This document shows positions 28,254 through 38,263 of a DNA stretch of 53,831 nt, in pieces. The notes below the pieces were generated by a model. It saw only the letters and a program-made list of their open reading frames with translations. It did no database searches and had not been told where the DNA came from. The stretch lies in the NCBI GenBank assembly GCA_947454135.1, contig CANGJI010000009.1, forward strand, positions 1-53,831. The letters are read 5' to 3'. The stretch is from Sphingomonadaceae bacterium (GTDB taxonomy: Bacteria; Pseudomonadota; Alphaproteobacteria; Sphingomonadales; Sphingomonadaceae). Every line of letters begins with the position of its first letter. Within the stretch, counting starts at the first letter, position 1. Both the position numbers and the translations under genes were made by a program.

Positions 28254-29681
28254 ATGAAGGGGGCAACAATCAGCACCGCGGCGCTCGCCTTGGCGATAGC
28301 GCTCGGCGCCCCAGCAGCCCAGGCTGCGCAGCCAGCGAAACCGGATGCCGGAGAGCAGGCCTTCCGCGAAGTCTACCGCGAGATGGTCGAAACCGATACG
28401 TCGGCGACGAGCGGGGACTGCAGCACACTGGCGCAGAAGGTTGCAGAGCGGTTTCGCACGGCAGGCTTTGCCGAAAACCAGATCACGCTGTTCCGCGATG
28501 AGACCTATCAGCTTGATGGCGGTGTCGTCGTGATCATGCCCGGCACGTCGACCAAGGTGAAGCCGATGTTGCTCATTGGTCATCTCGACGTCGTCAGTGC
28601 CAATCCCCGGCACTGGAACACCGATCCCTTCAAACTCGTCGAGCAGGACGGTGTCTATTACGGGCGCGGGACCGCCGACATGAAGGGGCTCGACGCGATC
28701 TGGGTCGATACCTTGCTGCGTTTTCAGACCGAAGGTTTCAAGCCTAAGCGCACGATCAAGATGGCGCTGACCTGCGGGCATGAGCTTTCGCCGCGAGCCA
28801 ACGGGACCGAATGGCTGGCAAGGCACCGGCCCGATCTGCTGGAGGCCGATTTTGCCCTTGGCGAAGGCGGAGGGGGTGTGACCGACGGGCACGGCAAAGT
28901 GGTGACCCAATCCATCGCCGTCGGAGAAATGACGATGGCGAACTTCGATGTCGAAACCTTCAGCGCCGGCGGTCCGAGCGCGATCCCGAACTATGACAAC
29001 GCCATCTCGAGGATGATCGACGCGCTCCAGAAGGTGCGCTCATACAGGTTCCCGCTGCACCTCAACGTCACGACGCGCCGCTATTTTGCGCAGGCTGGCG
29101 TGGCGCGCGGCGATGCCATGGGCGCGGCCATGGTCCGCCTCGCCGCCGATCCCGGGGACAAGGCGGCCGAGGCAGTGGTTTCCTCGGACCCCTTCTACGA
29201 TCCGATGCTGCGGACAACCTGCCTCACTACCCTCATGCATGGCGGCTATGTTGTCACCGCGATCCCCCAGACCGCCAAGGCGACCATCAATTGTTACATC
29301 GTGCCGGGCGAGAGCGCCGCGGAAACACGTGATGCGCTCTTCAGCGCGATCGGCGATCCCAAAGTCATCATGACGCGGGTTGGCCGTGCAGCGCCGGAGC
29401 TGTTGCCACCGGTTCACGATCCGCGCGTCCTGCGTCCGGCCGAGAAGATGGTCGCAAGCTATTATCCCGGCGTCCAATTGGTGCCCGCGATCAGCCTGCT
29501 GGCGACGGATGCAGCCTATCTCGCCCCGCTCGGCATTCCGACCTACGGCGTGCCGGGGCTTTACCTCGATCCCGATGGCAACGAGGTCCACGGCCACAAC
29601 GAGCACATGGCGGTGCAGTCCCTCCTGACCGCGCGAGGGCTCCTCCACGATCTGGTCAAGGTCTACGCCATGCAGGAGTAA
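28254..29681 (+). CDS. Exported M20 family metallopeptidase with altered catalytic motif
   Basis: 475 residues from the ATG at 28254, with GGAG upstream. A signal peptide ('LALAIALGAPAAQA') targets it to the periplasm. It is of the M20/M25/M40 type: metal ligands His110 in 'IGHLDVVS' and Asp142 in 'GRGTADMKG'. The next motif reads 'TCGHELSPRANG' where relatives have Gly-Glu-Glu; His176 replaces the usual catalytic Glu and Glu177 keeps the metal-ligand position. It would cleave peptides or amides if active. An FNR-type box lies upstream (separate entry). It converges on the MDR reductase gene with a 6 bp gap. Confidence 0.85.
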   Translation: MKGATISTAALALAIALGAPAAQAAQPAKPDAGEQAFREVYREMVETDTSATSGDCSTLAQKVAERFRTAGFAENQITLFRDETYQLDGGVVVIMPGTSTKVKPMLLIGHLDVVSANPRHWNTDPFKLVEQDGVYYGRGTADMKGLDAIWVDTLLRFQTEGFKPKRTIKMALTCGHELSPRANGTEWLARHRPDLLEADFALGEGGGGVTDGHGKVVTQSIAVGEMTMANFDVETFSAGGPSAIPNYDNAISRMIDALQKVRSYRFPLHLNVTTRRYFAQAGVARGDAMGAAMVRLAADPGDKAAEAVVSSDPFYDPMLRTTCLTTLMHGGYVVTAIPQTAKATINCYIVPGESAAETRDALFSAIGDPKVIMTRVGRAAPELLPPVHDPRVLRPAEKMVASYYPGVQLVPAISLLATDAAYLAPLGIPTYGVPGLYLDPDGNEVHGHNEHMAVQSLLTARGLLHDLVKVYAMQE

Positions 29682-29687
29682 GGCGCG

Positions 29688-30695
29688 CTAGGGCCTTACC
29701 AGCAGATTGCCGGTGTGGCCGCCCGCAAAGAGCAGCAGCAGCGCCTCGGCAAAGTGATCGATGCCGTGGACGACATGCTCGGGCAGATCGACCTTGCCCT
29801 CCTGCATCAGCGCGGCGATCTCGGCCTTCGCTTCGGGGAAGCGGGCCGCGTAGTGGGTGACGACGAAGCCCTTCATCATCGCGTTGCGCTCGGCGAGCTT
29901 GAGGTAGTTCTTCGGCCCGCGCACGTTGCCGAGGTCCGAGTACTGCGAGATCGCACCGCAGATCGCGATGCGCGCATTGGCAGGCGCGAGGTTGGCGAGC
30001 GCCACGTCGAGGATCTCGCCGCCGACATTGTCAAAGAACACGTCGATGCCCTGCGGCGCTGCGGCGGCCACTGCGGCGGCGAGATCGGCGTTCTTGTAAT
30101 CAACCGCGACGTCGGCCCCGAGCCGCTGGGTGAGGAAGCGGCACTTGTCCGGCCCGCCGGCGATCCCGATCACCCGCCCCCCGCGCGCCTTGGCAAGCTG
30201 CACCACCATCGAGCCGACCGCACCGGCCGCACCCGAGACGAGCACCGTATCGCCGGCCTTGACTTCGGCCACCGCGATGAGGCCCGCCCAGGCCGTGAGC
30301 CCGGTGGTGAGACCGAGCGGGCCGACATAGTCCGCAGGGCTGAGGCTGTTGGAAAGATCGAGCTTGGTGAGGCTCGCCGCCGGAACCAGCGCATGGGTCT
30401 GCGCGGCCAGCATGCCATAGACCCAATCGCCCACGGCAAGCGCGGGGTCGGCGCTTTCGACCACCTGGCCGACACCGAGCGCGCGGATGGTCGAGCCAAG
30501 CGGCGCGGTTTCGTGGAAGCTGCCCGGGGTGAGCGTGGTGCGGATCCACGCGTCCATCGACAGCGTATCGACCTTCACCACCGCATGCCCCGCGGGGACT
30601 TCGGCTATCGCGACATCTTCGATGCCGAAATCTTCGAGGATCGGCATTCCCTCGCGGTATTGACGGAGAAAGACGCGGCGGTTGGTATGGGGCAT
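29688..30695 (-). CDS. NADP-dependent medium-chain reductase (CurA-like)
   Basis: 335 residues, a zinc-independent MDR protein of the curcumin/prostaglandin reductase type, which reduces alpha,beta-unsaturated ketones and aldehydes with NADPH. The nucleotide-binding motif is 'GAAGAVGSMVVQLAK', preceded by 'LGLTTGLTAWAGL'. 'FDNVGGEILD' is typical of the branch. It is separated from the divergent DUF4197 gene by 175 bp. The substrate is unknown. Confidence 0.9.
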   Translation of the reverse strand: MPHTNRRVFLRQYREGMPILEDFGIEDVAIAEVPAGHAVVKVDTLSMDAWIRTTLTPGSFHETAPLGSTIRALGVGQVVESADPALAVGDWVYGMLAAQTHALVPAASLTKLDLSNSLSPADYVGPLGLTTGLTAWAGLIAVAEVKAGDTVLVSGAAGAVGSMVVQLAKARGGRVIGIAGGPDKCRFLTQRLGADVAVDYKNADLAAAVAAAAPQGIDVFFDNVGGEILDVALANLAPANARIAICGAISQYSDLGNVRGPKNYLKLAERNAMMKGFVVTHYAARFPEAKAEIAALMQEGKVDLPEHVVHGIDHFAEALLLLFAGGHTGNLLVRP

Positions 30696-30870
30696 CGGAC
30701 TCTCCGTTCGCAGGGATCTACCGTTCGAGAGCTAAGTGCCACTACCGAGTGGTGCCATTGCCATTTTGACTAGCCCGACCTGCGGCGTGCCTTCCCCATG
30801 GTGCAGGCGCCCCCTTGCCGGAGACGGCGCCCGGGCGCAGACTGGCGGAAATCGTACGGAGGACGGGATC

Positions 30871-31635
30871 ATGCGCGCGAGGATGATGTGGCTGGGCGGC
30901 GCACTGGCCTTGGCAGCCGCAGGCAGCGCCGCCGCGCAATCGGCACAGGATGCCGGCAGCATTCTTGGCACCATCCTCGGCCACAACACGATGTCGGGCA
31001 GCACCGGCGGCTCGAACCCGCCGCCGCCCGGCGTCACCAGTACCGAGGCGGCTGGCGGGCTCAAGCTCGCGCTGGGCAAGGCGGCCGAGCGGGTTGTCGC
31101 GCAGCTGGGCAGGCCGGGCGGGTTTGCCAACGATCCGCGCGTGCGCATCGGCCTGCCGGGGCCGCTCGGGAGACTGAACGGCCTGCTCTCCACGCTCGAC
31201 CGCGCCGGTGTGACGGACGGGCTATCGGGCAAGCTCAATGCTGCGGCGGAAGGCGCGGTGGGCAAGGCGCTACCGCTGCTCAAGACAGCGATCACGCGCA
31301 TGACGGTGACCGACGCGCTGGGTATCGTGACCGGCGGCGATACCTCCGCCACCGACTATTTCCGCCGCGCGATGGGTCCGGACCTGCAATCGGCGATGAC
31401 GCCAGTCGTCTCGAAGTCGCTTTCGGGGGTGAAGGCGTTTCAGGCGCTCGATACCTTCACGGCGAAGAATAGCCTGATTGCCGGCCAGTTCGGGGCGCGG
31501 GACTTGACCGGCTATGTCACGCAGAAGGCCAGCGACGGGGTATTCCTCTACCTTGGCGAGCAGGAGCGCGAGATCCGGCGCAATCCGCTGAGCACCGGCA
31601 GCAAGCTGATCGCGAAGATCTTCGGGAAGGGCTGA
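30871..31635 (+). CDS. DUF4197 domain protein, exported
   Basis: 254 residues from the ATG at 30871; GGAGG lies 8 bp upstream. A signal peptide ('LGGALALAAAGSAAAQ') is followed by a Gly/Pro-rich linker and a DUF4197 domain with motifs 'GLKLALGKAAERVV' and 'TDYFRRAMGPDL'. The function of DUF4197 is unknown; members are periplasmic proteins of roughly this length. It converges on the GGDEF-EAL gene with a 63 bp gap. Confidence 0.88.
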   Translation: MRARMMWLGGALALAAAGSAAAQSAQDAGSILGTILGHNTMSGSTGGSNPPPPGVTSTEAAGGLKLALGKAAERVVAQLGRPGGFANDPRVRIGLPGPLGRLNGLLSTLDRAGVTDGLSGKLNAAAEGAVGKALPLLKTAITRMTVTDALGIVTGGDTSATDYFRRAMGPDLQSAMTPVVSKSLSGVKAFQALDTFTAKNSLIAGQFGARDLTGYVTQKASDGVFLYLGEQEREIRRNPLSTGSKLIAKIFGKG

Positions 31636-31698
31636 TTTTTTGCTCCGCTGAGGCGGAGTGCGGCACCGGCCCACGCCCCCTGCGTTCTGCAAACAGCC

Positions 31699-34407
31699 TC
31701 AACCCACCTTGCGCTGGTTCGCGAACGGATCGGGCGGCGGCGGCGCGGTGGACTTGATCGCCACGGCAGCGATCCGGCCATCCTCGTCGAGGCGCAGGGG
31801 CTGCGAGAACTCGACCCCCATGCGATCATCGCTGGTCCAGCGGCAGGTGGCGGTGACGGTGTGGCCGTCCGAAAGCTGGATGCGGAAGATCGTGCCGGCG
31901 GGCACGTTCCACAGGCCCTCGATCAGCGCGCCCGTGAGCGACATGTTGCGCACCGTGCCATTGTAGCGCTGGCCGGCATGATCGAGCACGACCCGGCGCA
32001 GCATCGCCTGCCGCGAAGCGCGGGCCGAGCGGGGTCCACGGGCAATCGCGATGAGCCCCGTGGCAAGGCGCGAGGCGGTGCTTTCGGCCGATAGCGGGCG
32101 CTCGTAGATATAGCCCTGCACGTGGCTGCAACCGAGCATGCGCACGAGATCGAGCTCGTCGAGCGTTTCCACGCCTTCTGCCGTCGTTTCCATGCCGAGC
32201 GCTTCGGCAAGGCTGACGATGGAGGCGATGATCGCGCCATTGCGGCTGCCGGGCTGCGTCGCGCCGCGCACGAAGGACTGGTCGATCTTGATCTTGTCGA
32301 AGGGTGCGCGCTTCAGATAGCCGAGCGAGGAATAGCCGGTGCCGAAGTCATCGAGGGCAAGGCGAACACCAATGCCCTTGAGCGCGCGGAACATGGCCTC
32401 GGTCGCGGTATCGTCGCCAAGGAACACGCTTTCGGTGATTTCCAGCTCGAGCCGGTCCGGATCGACGCCAGCCGAAGCCAGCGCGCTGGTGACCATCGAC
32501 GGCAGCGCCGGGTTGGCGAACTGCAAGGGCGAGACGTTGACCGCGACGCGCACGTCATACGGCCACTTGGCGAGATCCTGACAGGCGGTGCGCAGTGCCC
32601 ATTCGCCGATCGAGACGATGAGTCCGGCATCTTCGGCAATCGGCACGAACTTGGCGGGCGAGATGAAGCCGTGCTGCGGGTGGTTCCAGCGCAGCAGCGC
32701 CTCGAAGCCGGTGATCCGCTCGGTCGCGGTCTGGACGACCGGCTGATAGTAGAGCTCGAGATTGCCGTGGGTGATCGCGTCGCGCAGGTCTTCCTCGAGC
32801 TGGCGGCGTTCCTCCGCATCGCTGTGCAGATCGGCGGCGTAGAAGTGGAAGCGCCCCCGCCCGGCATCCTTCGCAGCATAGAGCGCGAGGTCGGCGTTGC
32901 GGATCAGCGCTTCGCTGGTCACACCATCGTCCGGCGCCAGCGCAATGCCGAGCGAGGCGCCGATCATCACGCGGCTGCCATCGATGGAATAGGACTGGCT
33001 GAGCTGCTCGATTATGCGCTCGGCGAGGTGGGAAAGCTGCTCGCGCGAGATCTTGCCGGCGAGAATGACCTGGAATTCGTCACCGCCAAGGCGGCCGACC
33101 CGGCCAACCGTGCCGATCACGCGCTCCAGCCGCTGCGCGACCTGCTTGAGCAGCGCATCGCCTGCCGGATGACCGAGCGTATCGTTGACCTGCTTGAAGC
33201 GGTCGAGATCGAGCAGGAACACGGCGCAGGCGCGGTTCTGTTCGTTGGGCGCGGTGAGGATCTTCTCCAGCGTCTGCGACATCTGGAAGCGGTTGGAGAG
33301 CCCGGTGAGCGAATCGAAGTGCGCCAGCCGCGAGGCATGCTCCTGCGAGCGGCGCTTCTCGGTGAGATCGGTGCCCGAGCCGCGGAAGCCCTGGAAGTTG
33401 TTGAACGCATCGTATGTCGGGCGGCCCGTTACCGACCACCAGCGCTCTTCATCCCGGACCGCCGCGCGCACGGCGAGCTCGGTGAAGCTGGAACGCGCCG
33501 AAAGGTGGAAGGCAAGCGTACGTTCGCCCTCGCCCGATTGCTCGGATAAGTTGAACAGTTCGGCAAAGGGACGACCGATGAAATCCTCGACCTTGCGGCC
33601 CAGCGCTTCGGCAACAGGCCGCGAGAGGTAGGTCATGAGGCCGCGGCGGTCGGTTTCCCAGAACCAGCCCTGCCCGGTCTCCTCATAGTCCGCGAGGATT
33701 TCCTCGGCGCGGGTCTGGAGGCGGACGCCTTCCTCGACGGCAATGCGCAGCTTGAGATCGATCTCGCGCTGGTGAAGGTACGCCGCGACCGCAATCACCG
33801 CGCCGATCACGAGCGAGAGGATGCCGCTCGAAAAGTGGGTGACCCACGTGACGCCCGACCACATCGCGACTTCGGCAGTGAGCATGCCGGCGAGGCGGCC
33901 CGATTCCGTAACCGTGGCCAGCAGCGAAATGGTGACGAGCAGCGCGAGCGCCTGAACCCAAGGCACCACGCCGTTGCTTGCCCACATCCCGATCGCGTAC
34001 CCATAGATGAACAAGGGAACGCCGATCGAGGCGCCCATCAGCGCCATGCGCACCCCGGTCGGATGATCGCGGCTTTCCTCGTAGTTCGAGGCGAAGCGGG
34101 CAACAAACAACAGCGCTGACGCCAGCAGCGCCAGAAGCGGTGCGATGATCGGGCGGATGGTAAAGTTGGCGATGGCGAGGCCGAAAACGCCCAGCACCAT
34201 CGGCAGCGCCATGTGCGGCCATTCGCGCGCGATCAGCCCGCGCCCCGGCCCGGTGCCGAAGAGAAACGCTGCTCCGGCGACATCGGCGCGGCTGACCGGC
34301 GCCGTCGGCACACGCTCGCGGCGGCGCTGCGTCCGCGCATAATCGCGTGGGCGCAGCGGCGGTTCGGCTGGCGAGGCAGAAGTATTACCGGTCGTTTGGC
34401 TCATCAT
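31699..34407 (-). CDS. Membrane GGDEF-EAL protein with PAS and PilZ domains
   Basis: 902 residues that combine cyclic-di-GMP synthesis, breakdown and binding motifs. Order: a cytoplasmic N-terminus, about five transmembrane segments (residues 65-210), a PAS domain (about 235-355), GGDEF (about 365-530), EAL (about 545-800) and a C-terminal PilZ-like domain. 'RLGGDEFQVIL' is an intact GGDEF and 'GFEALLRW' plus 'DDFGTGYSSLGYL' an intact EAL, so both activities are possible. I see no RxxD inhibitory site. The PilZ part has 'NMSLTGALIEG' (NxSxxG) but its RxxxR motif is not canonical. The sensed signal is unknown. It is divergent from the PhaZ-like gene. Confidence 0.93.
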   Translation of the reverse strand: MMSQTTGNTSASPAEPPLRPRDYARTQRRRERVPTAPVSRADVAGAAFLFGTGPGRGLIAREWPHMALPMVLGVFGLAIANFTIRPIIAPLLALLASALLFVARFASNYEESRDHPTGVRMALMGASIGVPLFIYGYAIGMWASNGVVPWVQALALLVTISLLATVTESGRLAGMLTAEVAMWSGVTWVTHFSSGILSLVIGAVIAVAAYLHQREIDLKLRIAVEEGVRLQTRAEEILADYEETGQGWFWETDRRGLMTYLSRPVAEALGRKVEDFIGRPFAELFNLSEQSGEGERTLAFHLSARSSFTELAVRAAVRDEERWWSVTGRPTYDAFNNFQGFRGSGTDLTEKRRSQEHASRLAHFDSLTGLSNRFQMSQTLEKILTAPNEQNRACAVFLLDLDRFKQVNDTLGHPAGDALLKQVAQRLERVIGTVGRVGRLGGDEFQVILAGKISREQLSHLAERIIEQLSQSYSIDGSRVMIGASLGIALAPDDGVTSEALIRNADLALYAAKDAGRGRFHFYAADLHSDAEERRQLEEDLRDAITHGNLELYYQPVVQTATERITGFEALLRWNHPQHGFISPAKFVPIAEDAGLIVSIGEWALRTACQDLAKWPYDVRVAVNVSPLQFANPALPSMVTSALASAGVDPDRLELEITESVFLGDDTATEAMFRALKGIGVRLALDDFGTGYSSLGYLKRAPFDKIKIDQSFVRGATQPGSRNGAIIASIVSLAEALGMETTAEGVETLDELDLVRMLGCSHVQGYIYERPLSAESTASRLATGLIAIARGPRSARASRQAMLRRVVLDHAGQRYNGTVRNMSLTGALIEGLWNVPAGTIFRIQLSDGHTVTATCRWTSDDRMGVEFSQPLRLDEDGRIAAVAIKSTAPPPPDPFANQRKVG

Positions 34408-34563
34408 CGGGCAATTGCGCTTGACTGCTTTGAGAAACCGTTAAGCACACCGCCATTTTGGATCGTTTTCCCGCAGATTTCCGAAGGTTTGCTTTTGCTG
34501 GATGCCCTGCGGTGCTAGGGGCCGGGCCAAGCCGTTGTTTTACAAGATCACCAAGGATTTTGC

Positions 34564-35397
34564 GTGTCTTCCACCGCCAGCTTTTCGATGATCGGCGTGG
34601 CCGGACGGCGGCTGCGCGTGGGCCAGTGGCATGTCCAGCCGGCGGCAAGCGGTAGCGGCAAGACCGGCAAGTCGGCAAAGCCTGCCCCCCGTCCGCTGGT
34701 GATCCTGAGCGGCATCGGCATGAACATGGAAATGCTGGAGCCGATCGCGAGCCGTTTGCCCAATCGCCGCATCCTCAGCTTCGACATGCCCGGCATCGGC
34801 GGATCGCCCGATCCGATCTTCCCCTACACGATCCCGCACATGGCGCTGACGCTTGCCGCGCTGCTCGACAGGTTGCGGATCGAGACGGTCGACCTCTTGG
34901 GCATCAGCTGGGGCGGCGCGGTGGTGCAGCAGTTCGCCTTCCAGCACCGCGCGCGCACCGGCAAGCTGGTGCTCGCCGCCACATCGGCTGGCGGCACGAT
35001 GATCCCCGGCAATGCCTCGATCCTCAGCCAGATGCTTGATCCGATGGAATATTCCGTCGAGAAGGCCCTGCGCCGCAACCTCGCGATGTTCTACAATGGC
35101 GGGGGCGCAGACACAGTATCGCTCAATGCGGCGACCGCCCCTTCCCCGATTGGCTGGAGCTGCCAGCTGGCCGCATTTGCAGGCTGGAGCAGTACCGCAC
35201 TCCTCCCGCTGCTCAGCATGCCGGTCATGATCATGGGCGATGCCGACGATCAGCTGGTGCCGCCGGCCAACGCGCACTTCCTCCACAACGCGATCCCCGG
35301 CAGCAAGCTGGAGATGAGCGAGGGTGGCGGGCACTTGTTCATGCTCTCGCGCCCCGACGCATTTATCGAGAAGCTGACCGGGTTCCTCGACTCCTAA
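34564..35397 (+). CDS. PhaZ-like alpha/beta hydrolase (PHA depolymerase family)
   Basis: 277 residues from a GTG at 34564, with AAGGA 7 bp upstream. An alpha/beta hydrolase with nucleophile Ser115 in 'LLGISWGGAVVQQFA', Asp229 in 'MGDADDQLVP' and His257 in 'EGGGHLFML'. 'KLVLAATSAGGTMIPG' matches intracellular poly(3-hydroxyalkanoate) depolymerases (PhaZ), which mobilise stored polymer. No phaC synthase or phasin is in the window. A Gly/Lys-rich loop at residues 28-42 is an insertion compared with the usual family. It lies 98 bp upstream of the D-aminoacylase. Confidence 0.75.
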   Translation: MSSTASFSMIGVAGRRLRVGQWHVQPAASGSGKTGKSAKPAPRPLVILSGIGMNMEMLEPIASRLPNRRILSFDMPGIGGSPDPIFPYTIPHMALTLAALLDRLRIETVDLLGISWGGAVVQQFAFQHRARTGKLVLAATSAGGTMIPGNASILSQMLDPMEYSVEKALRRNLAMFYNGGGADTVSLNAATAPSPIGWSCQLAAFAGWSSTALLPLLSMPVMIMGDADDQLVPPANAHFLHNAIPGSKLEMSEGGGHLFMLSRPDAFIEKLTGFLDS

Positions 35398-35495
35398 GCG
35401 TTGACCGGACGGCGATCCTCTGACTTAATCAAGCAGTTAAACGCGACTGCCACCTGAAATTGAGTCGGCAGCGCGCAGGAGAGAGGAACCTGCAG

Positions 35496-37244
35496 ATGCC
35501 GACTTATGACCTGATCGTGCGCGGGGGTACCATCGTCGATGGCACCGGCCGCCCCCGCTTTACCGGCGACGTGGCGGTGCGCGATGGCCTGATTGCCGCC
35601 GTGGGCAGCGTATCGGGCACTGCCAGGCGCGAGATCGACGCGAGCGGCAAGGTCGTGGCGCCGGGCTGGGTCGACATTCACACCCATTACGACGGGCAGG
35701 CAACCTGGGATCAGGAAATGGCGCCGAGCTCGTGGCACGGCGTGACCACCGTCGTCATGGGCAACTGCGGCGTGGGCTTTGCACCCGCCGCGCCGGACCG
35801 GCACGAATGGCTGATCGGCTTGATGGAAGGCGTCGAGGACATCCCCGGCACCGCGCTTGCCGAAGGGCTAAAGTGGGACTGGGAAAGCTTCCCCGAATAC
35901 CTCGACGCGCTCGAGCGCCTGCCGCGCAGCGTCGATGTCGCGACCCACGTGCCGCACGGCGCAGTGCGCGCCTATGTGCTGGGTGACCGCGAGCGTCCGG
36001 GCGCCGTGCCGACCGACGAAGACATCGAAAAGATGGCGAAAATCGTCGAGGACGGGGTGCGCGCCGGCGCGCTCGGGTTCTCGAGCAGCCGCACCATCAT
36101 TCACAAGTCAGTCGATGGTGAAGTGGTCCCCGGCACCACCGCCACTGCGGACGAACTGATCCGCATCGGCCGCGCAATGGGCCGTGTCGGCCACGGCGTG
36201 TTCGAGATCGCCAGCGACATGAAGCGCGAGTGGGACGAGTTCGGCTGGATGGGCGCATTGAGCCGCGAGACCGGTCTGCCCGTCACGTTCGCCGCGCTCC
36301 AGTCGATCGCCAAGGAACTGCCGCTTTCGGAGCAGATCGCGGAAATGACCCGCCAGAACGAGGCGGGCGCGAATATCGTCGCGCAGATCGCGCTGCGCGG
36401 TAACGGCATCGTGATGAACTGGCGCGGGACGGTGCATCCGTTCCTGTTCCGCCCATCATGGGCCGCCATCGCGGCGATGCCGTGGGAGGATCAGCTCGCC
36501 CACCTCGCCGATCCGGTGTTCAAGAACATCCTGCTCTCCGAAGCCAACGTCTATCCGGATACCGACATCGTTCACCTTTACCGCGTGATCGGCGAAGGCT
36601 GGACGGGCCAGTTCGAGATGGACAGCGATTTCGACTACGAACCGCAGGCCGAGGCGAGCATTGCCGCGCGCGCAGCCGCCGCTGGCGTCTCGCCGGAAAG
36701 CTATGCCTACGACCTCATGCTGGCCGATGGCGGCACCGGGTTCATCTACCTGCCGATCCTCAACTATGCCGACGGCAATCTCGATTTCCTCGAGGAGCTC
36801 CAGTCGCGCGACGACTGCGTGAACTCGCTTTCGGATGGCGGCGCGCATTGCGGCACGATCTGCGATGCGGCCTCGCCGACGTTCATGCTCCAGCACTGGG
36901 TGCGCGACCGCAAGCGCGGCGGGCGGCTCAGCCTTGAGCAGGCGGTCAAGCGGCAGTGCCACGATACCGCGCGGCTTTACGGCATGAACGACCGCGGCGT
37001 GATCGCCCCGGGCGCTCTGGCAGACCTCAACGTGATCGACATGGAGGCGCTGAAGCTGGGCAAGCCGTGGCTGGCGTTCGACCTGCCTGCGGGGGGCAAG
37101 CGGCTGCTCCAGAAGGCGGAAGGCTATCTCTACACGATCAAATCGGGCGAAGTGACCTTCGAGAACGGCACCTGGACCGGCGCAGTGCCCGGCGTGCTGG
37201 TGCGCGGGCCGCAACAGGCCGAAATGCTGGAGGCAGCAGAATAA
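35496..37244 (+). CDS. N-acyl-D-amino-acid deacylase family amidohydrolase
   Basis: 582 residues from the ATG at 35496, with GAGAGGA 8 bp upstream. An amidohydrolase-superfamily TIM-barrel enzyme of the D-aminoacylase group. Metal-binding motifs are '[13 protein letters not shown]' (HxH), 'GNCGVGFAP' and '[13 protein letters not shown]' (catalytic Asp). It would hydrolyse N-acyl-D-amino acids or related amides; exact specificity is not predictable. Its stop overlaps the next start by one base (TAATG), so the two are cotranscribed. Confidence 0.85.
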   Translation: MPTYDLIVRGGTIVDGTGRPRFTGDVAVRDGLIAAVGSVSGTARREIDASGKVVAPGWVDIHTHYDGQATWDQEMAPSSWHGVTTVVMGNCGVGFAPAAPDRHEWLIGLMEGVEDIPGTALAEGLKWDWESFPEYLDALERLPRSVDVATHVPHGAVRAYVLGDRERPGAVPTDEDIEKMAKIVEDGVRAGALGFSSSRTIIHKSVDGEVVPGTTATADELIRIGRAMGRVGHGVFEIASDMKREWDEFGWMGALSRETGLPVTFAALQSIAKELPLSEQIAEMTRQNEAGANIVAQIALRGNGIVMNWRGTVHPFLFRPSWAAIAAMPWEDQLAHLADPVFKNILLSEANVYPDTDIVHLYRVIGEGWTGQFEMDSDFDYEPQAEASIAARAAAAGVSPESYAYDLMLADGGTGFIYLPILNYADGNLDFLEELQSRDDCVNSLSDGGAHCGTICDAASPTFMLQHWVRDRKRGGRLSLEQAVKRQCHDTARLYGMNDRGVIAPGALADLNVIDMEALKLGKPWLAFDLPAGGKRLLQKAEGYLYTIKSGEVTFENGTWTGAVPGVLVRGPQQAEMLEAAE

Positions 37245-38257
37245 TGAGCATTTCCGCAATCCGCATCGGCGCTCCGGCGACGCTCGACAGCCTCCATCTC
37301 GACCAATTGCCGGACTGCGGCGATCCCGGCCCCGGCGAGATCCGCGTGCGGCTGCGCGCCTCTTCGCTCAACTTCCACGATTTCGCGGTGGTCACCGGCA
37401 TGCTGCCAGCTGCCGCAGGGCGCATTCCGATGTCGGACGGCGCGGGCGAAGTCGTGGCGGTGGGCGCAGGGGTGACCGGCTTTGCGCCGGGCGACCTCGT
37501 CGTCTCGACCTTCTTCACCAACTGGGACGACGGCACCCCGCCCGCGACCGCCTTCACGACGGTGCCCGGTGACGGCATCGACGGCTATGCGCGCGAGGAA
37601 ATCGTCACCTCGGCCAACTGGTTCACCCGCGTGCCCAAGGGCTACTCCGCCGCCGAGGCCGCGACGTTGACATGCGCAGGGCTCACCGCGTGGCGCGCGC
37701 TGTTCGTGGACGGTGCGGTCAAGCCCGGATCGACCGTGCTGGTGCAAGGCACCGGCGGCGTCTCGATCTTCGCCTTGCAGTTCGCCAAGGCAGCAGGTGC
37801 GCGCGTGATCGCGACGAGTTCGTCTGACGCCAAGCTGGAGCGCCTCCGTGCGCTCGGCGCGGACGAGCTCATCAACTACAGGGAAGTCCCTGCCTGGGGC
37901 GCCAAGGTGCTGGAGCTCACTGGCGGCCAGGGCGTCGACTGCGTGGTCGAGATCGGCGGCGCGGGCACGCTCGACCAGTCGATGATGGCAAGCCGCGTTG
38001 GCGGTCATGTCGCGCTGATCGGCGTGCTGGCAGGCTTTGCCGGGCCGGTGCAGACCGCGCTGCTGATGGCCAAGAACCTGCGTGTGCAGGGCCTCACCGT
38101 GGGCAGCCGCGCGATGCAGCTCGACATGATCGCCGGGGTGGAAGCCAACGGCATCCGCCCGGTGATCGACAGCCACTTCCCGCTCGCCGACCTCGCCGGG
38201 GCATTTCGCCATCAGGCGAGCAATACTCACTTCGGCAAGATCGTCGTCGACATCTGA
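37244..38257 (+). CDS. Zinc-independent MDR NAD(P)-dependent dehydrogenase
   Basis: 337 residues, overlapping the preceding stop by one base. Medium-chain dehydrogenase fold: 'LRASSLNFHDFAVVTG' and the cofactor motif 'GTGGVSIFALQFAKAAG'. The Cys residues that bind structural zinc in true alcohol dehydrogenases are not seen, which favours the quinone-oxidoreductase-like branch. Coupled to the D-aminoacylase, it may act on a product of the same pathway (inference). Confidence 0.88.
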   Translation: MSISAIRIGAPATLDSLHLDQLPDCGDPGPGEIRVRLRASSLNFHDFAVVTGMLPAAAGRIPMSDGAGEVVAVGAGVTGFAPGDLVVSTFFTNWDDGTPPATAFTTVPGDGIDGYAREEIVTSANWFTRVPKGYSAAEAATLTCAGLTAWRALFVDGAVKPGSTVLVQGTGGVSIFALQFAKAAGARVIATSSSDAKLERLRALGADELINYREVPAWGAKVLELTGGQGVDCVVEIGGAGTLDQSMMASRVGGHVALIGVLAGFAGPVQTALLMAKNLRVQGLTVGSRAMQLDMIAGVEANGIRPVIDSHFPLADLAGAFRHQASNTHFGKIVVDI

Positions 38258-38263
38258 ACCGGC

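Noticed and set aside
31643..31658. CTCCGC-TGAG-GCGGAG hairpin as a terminator
   Set aside because: The T-run lies before the hairpin on the plus strand, and the minus strand shows A residues after it, so neither direction fits a Rho-independent terminator.
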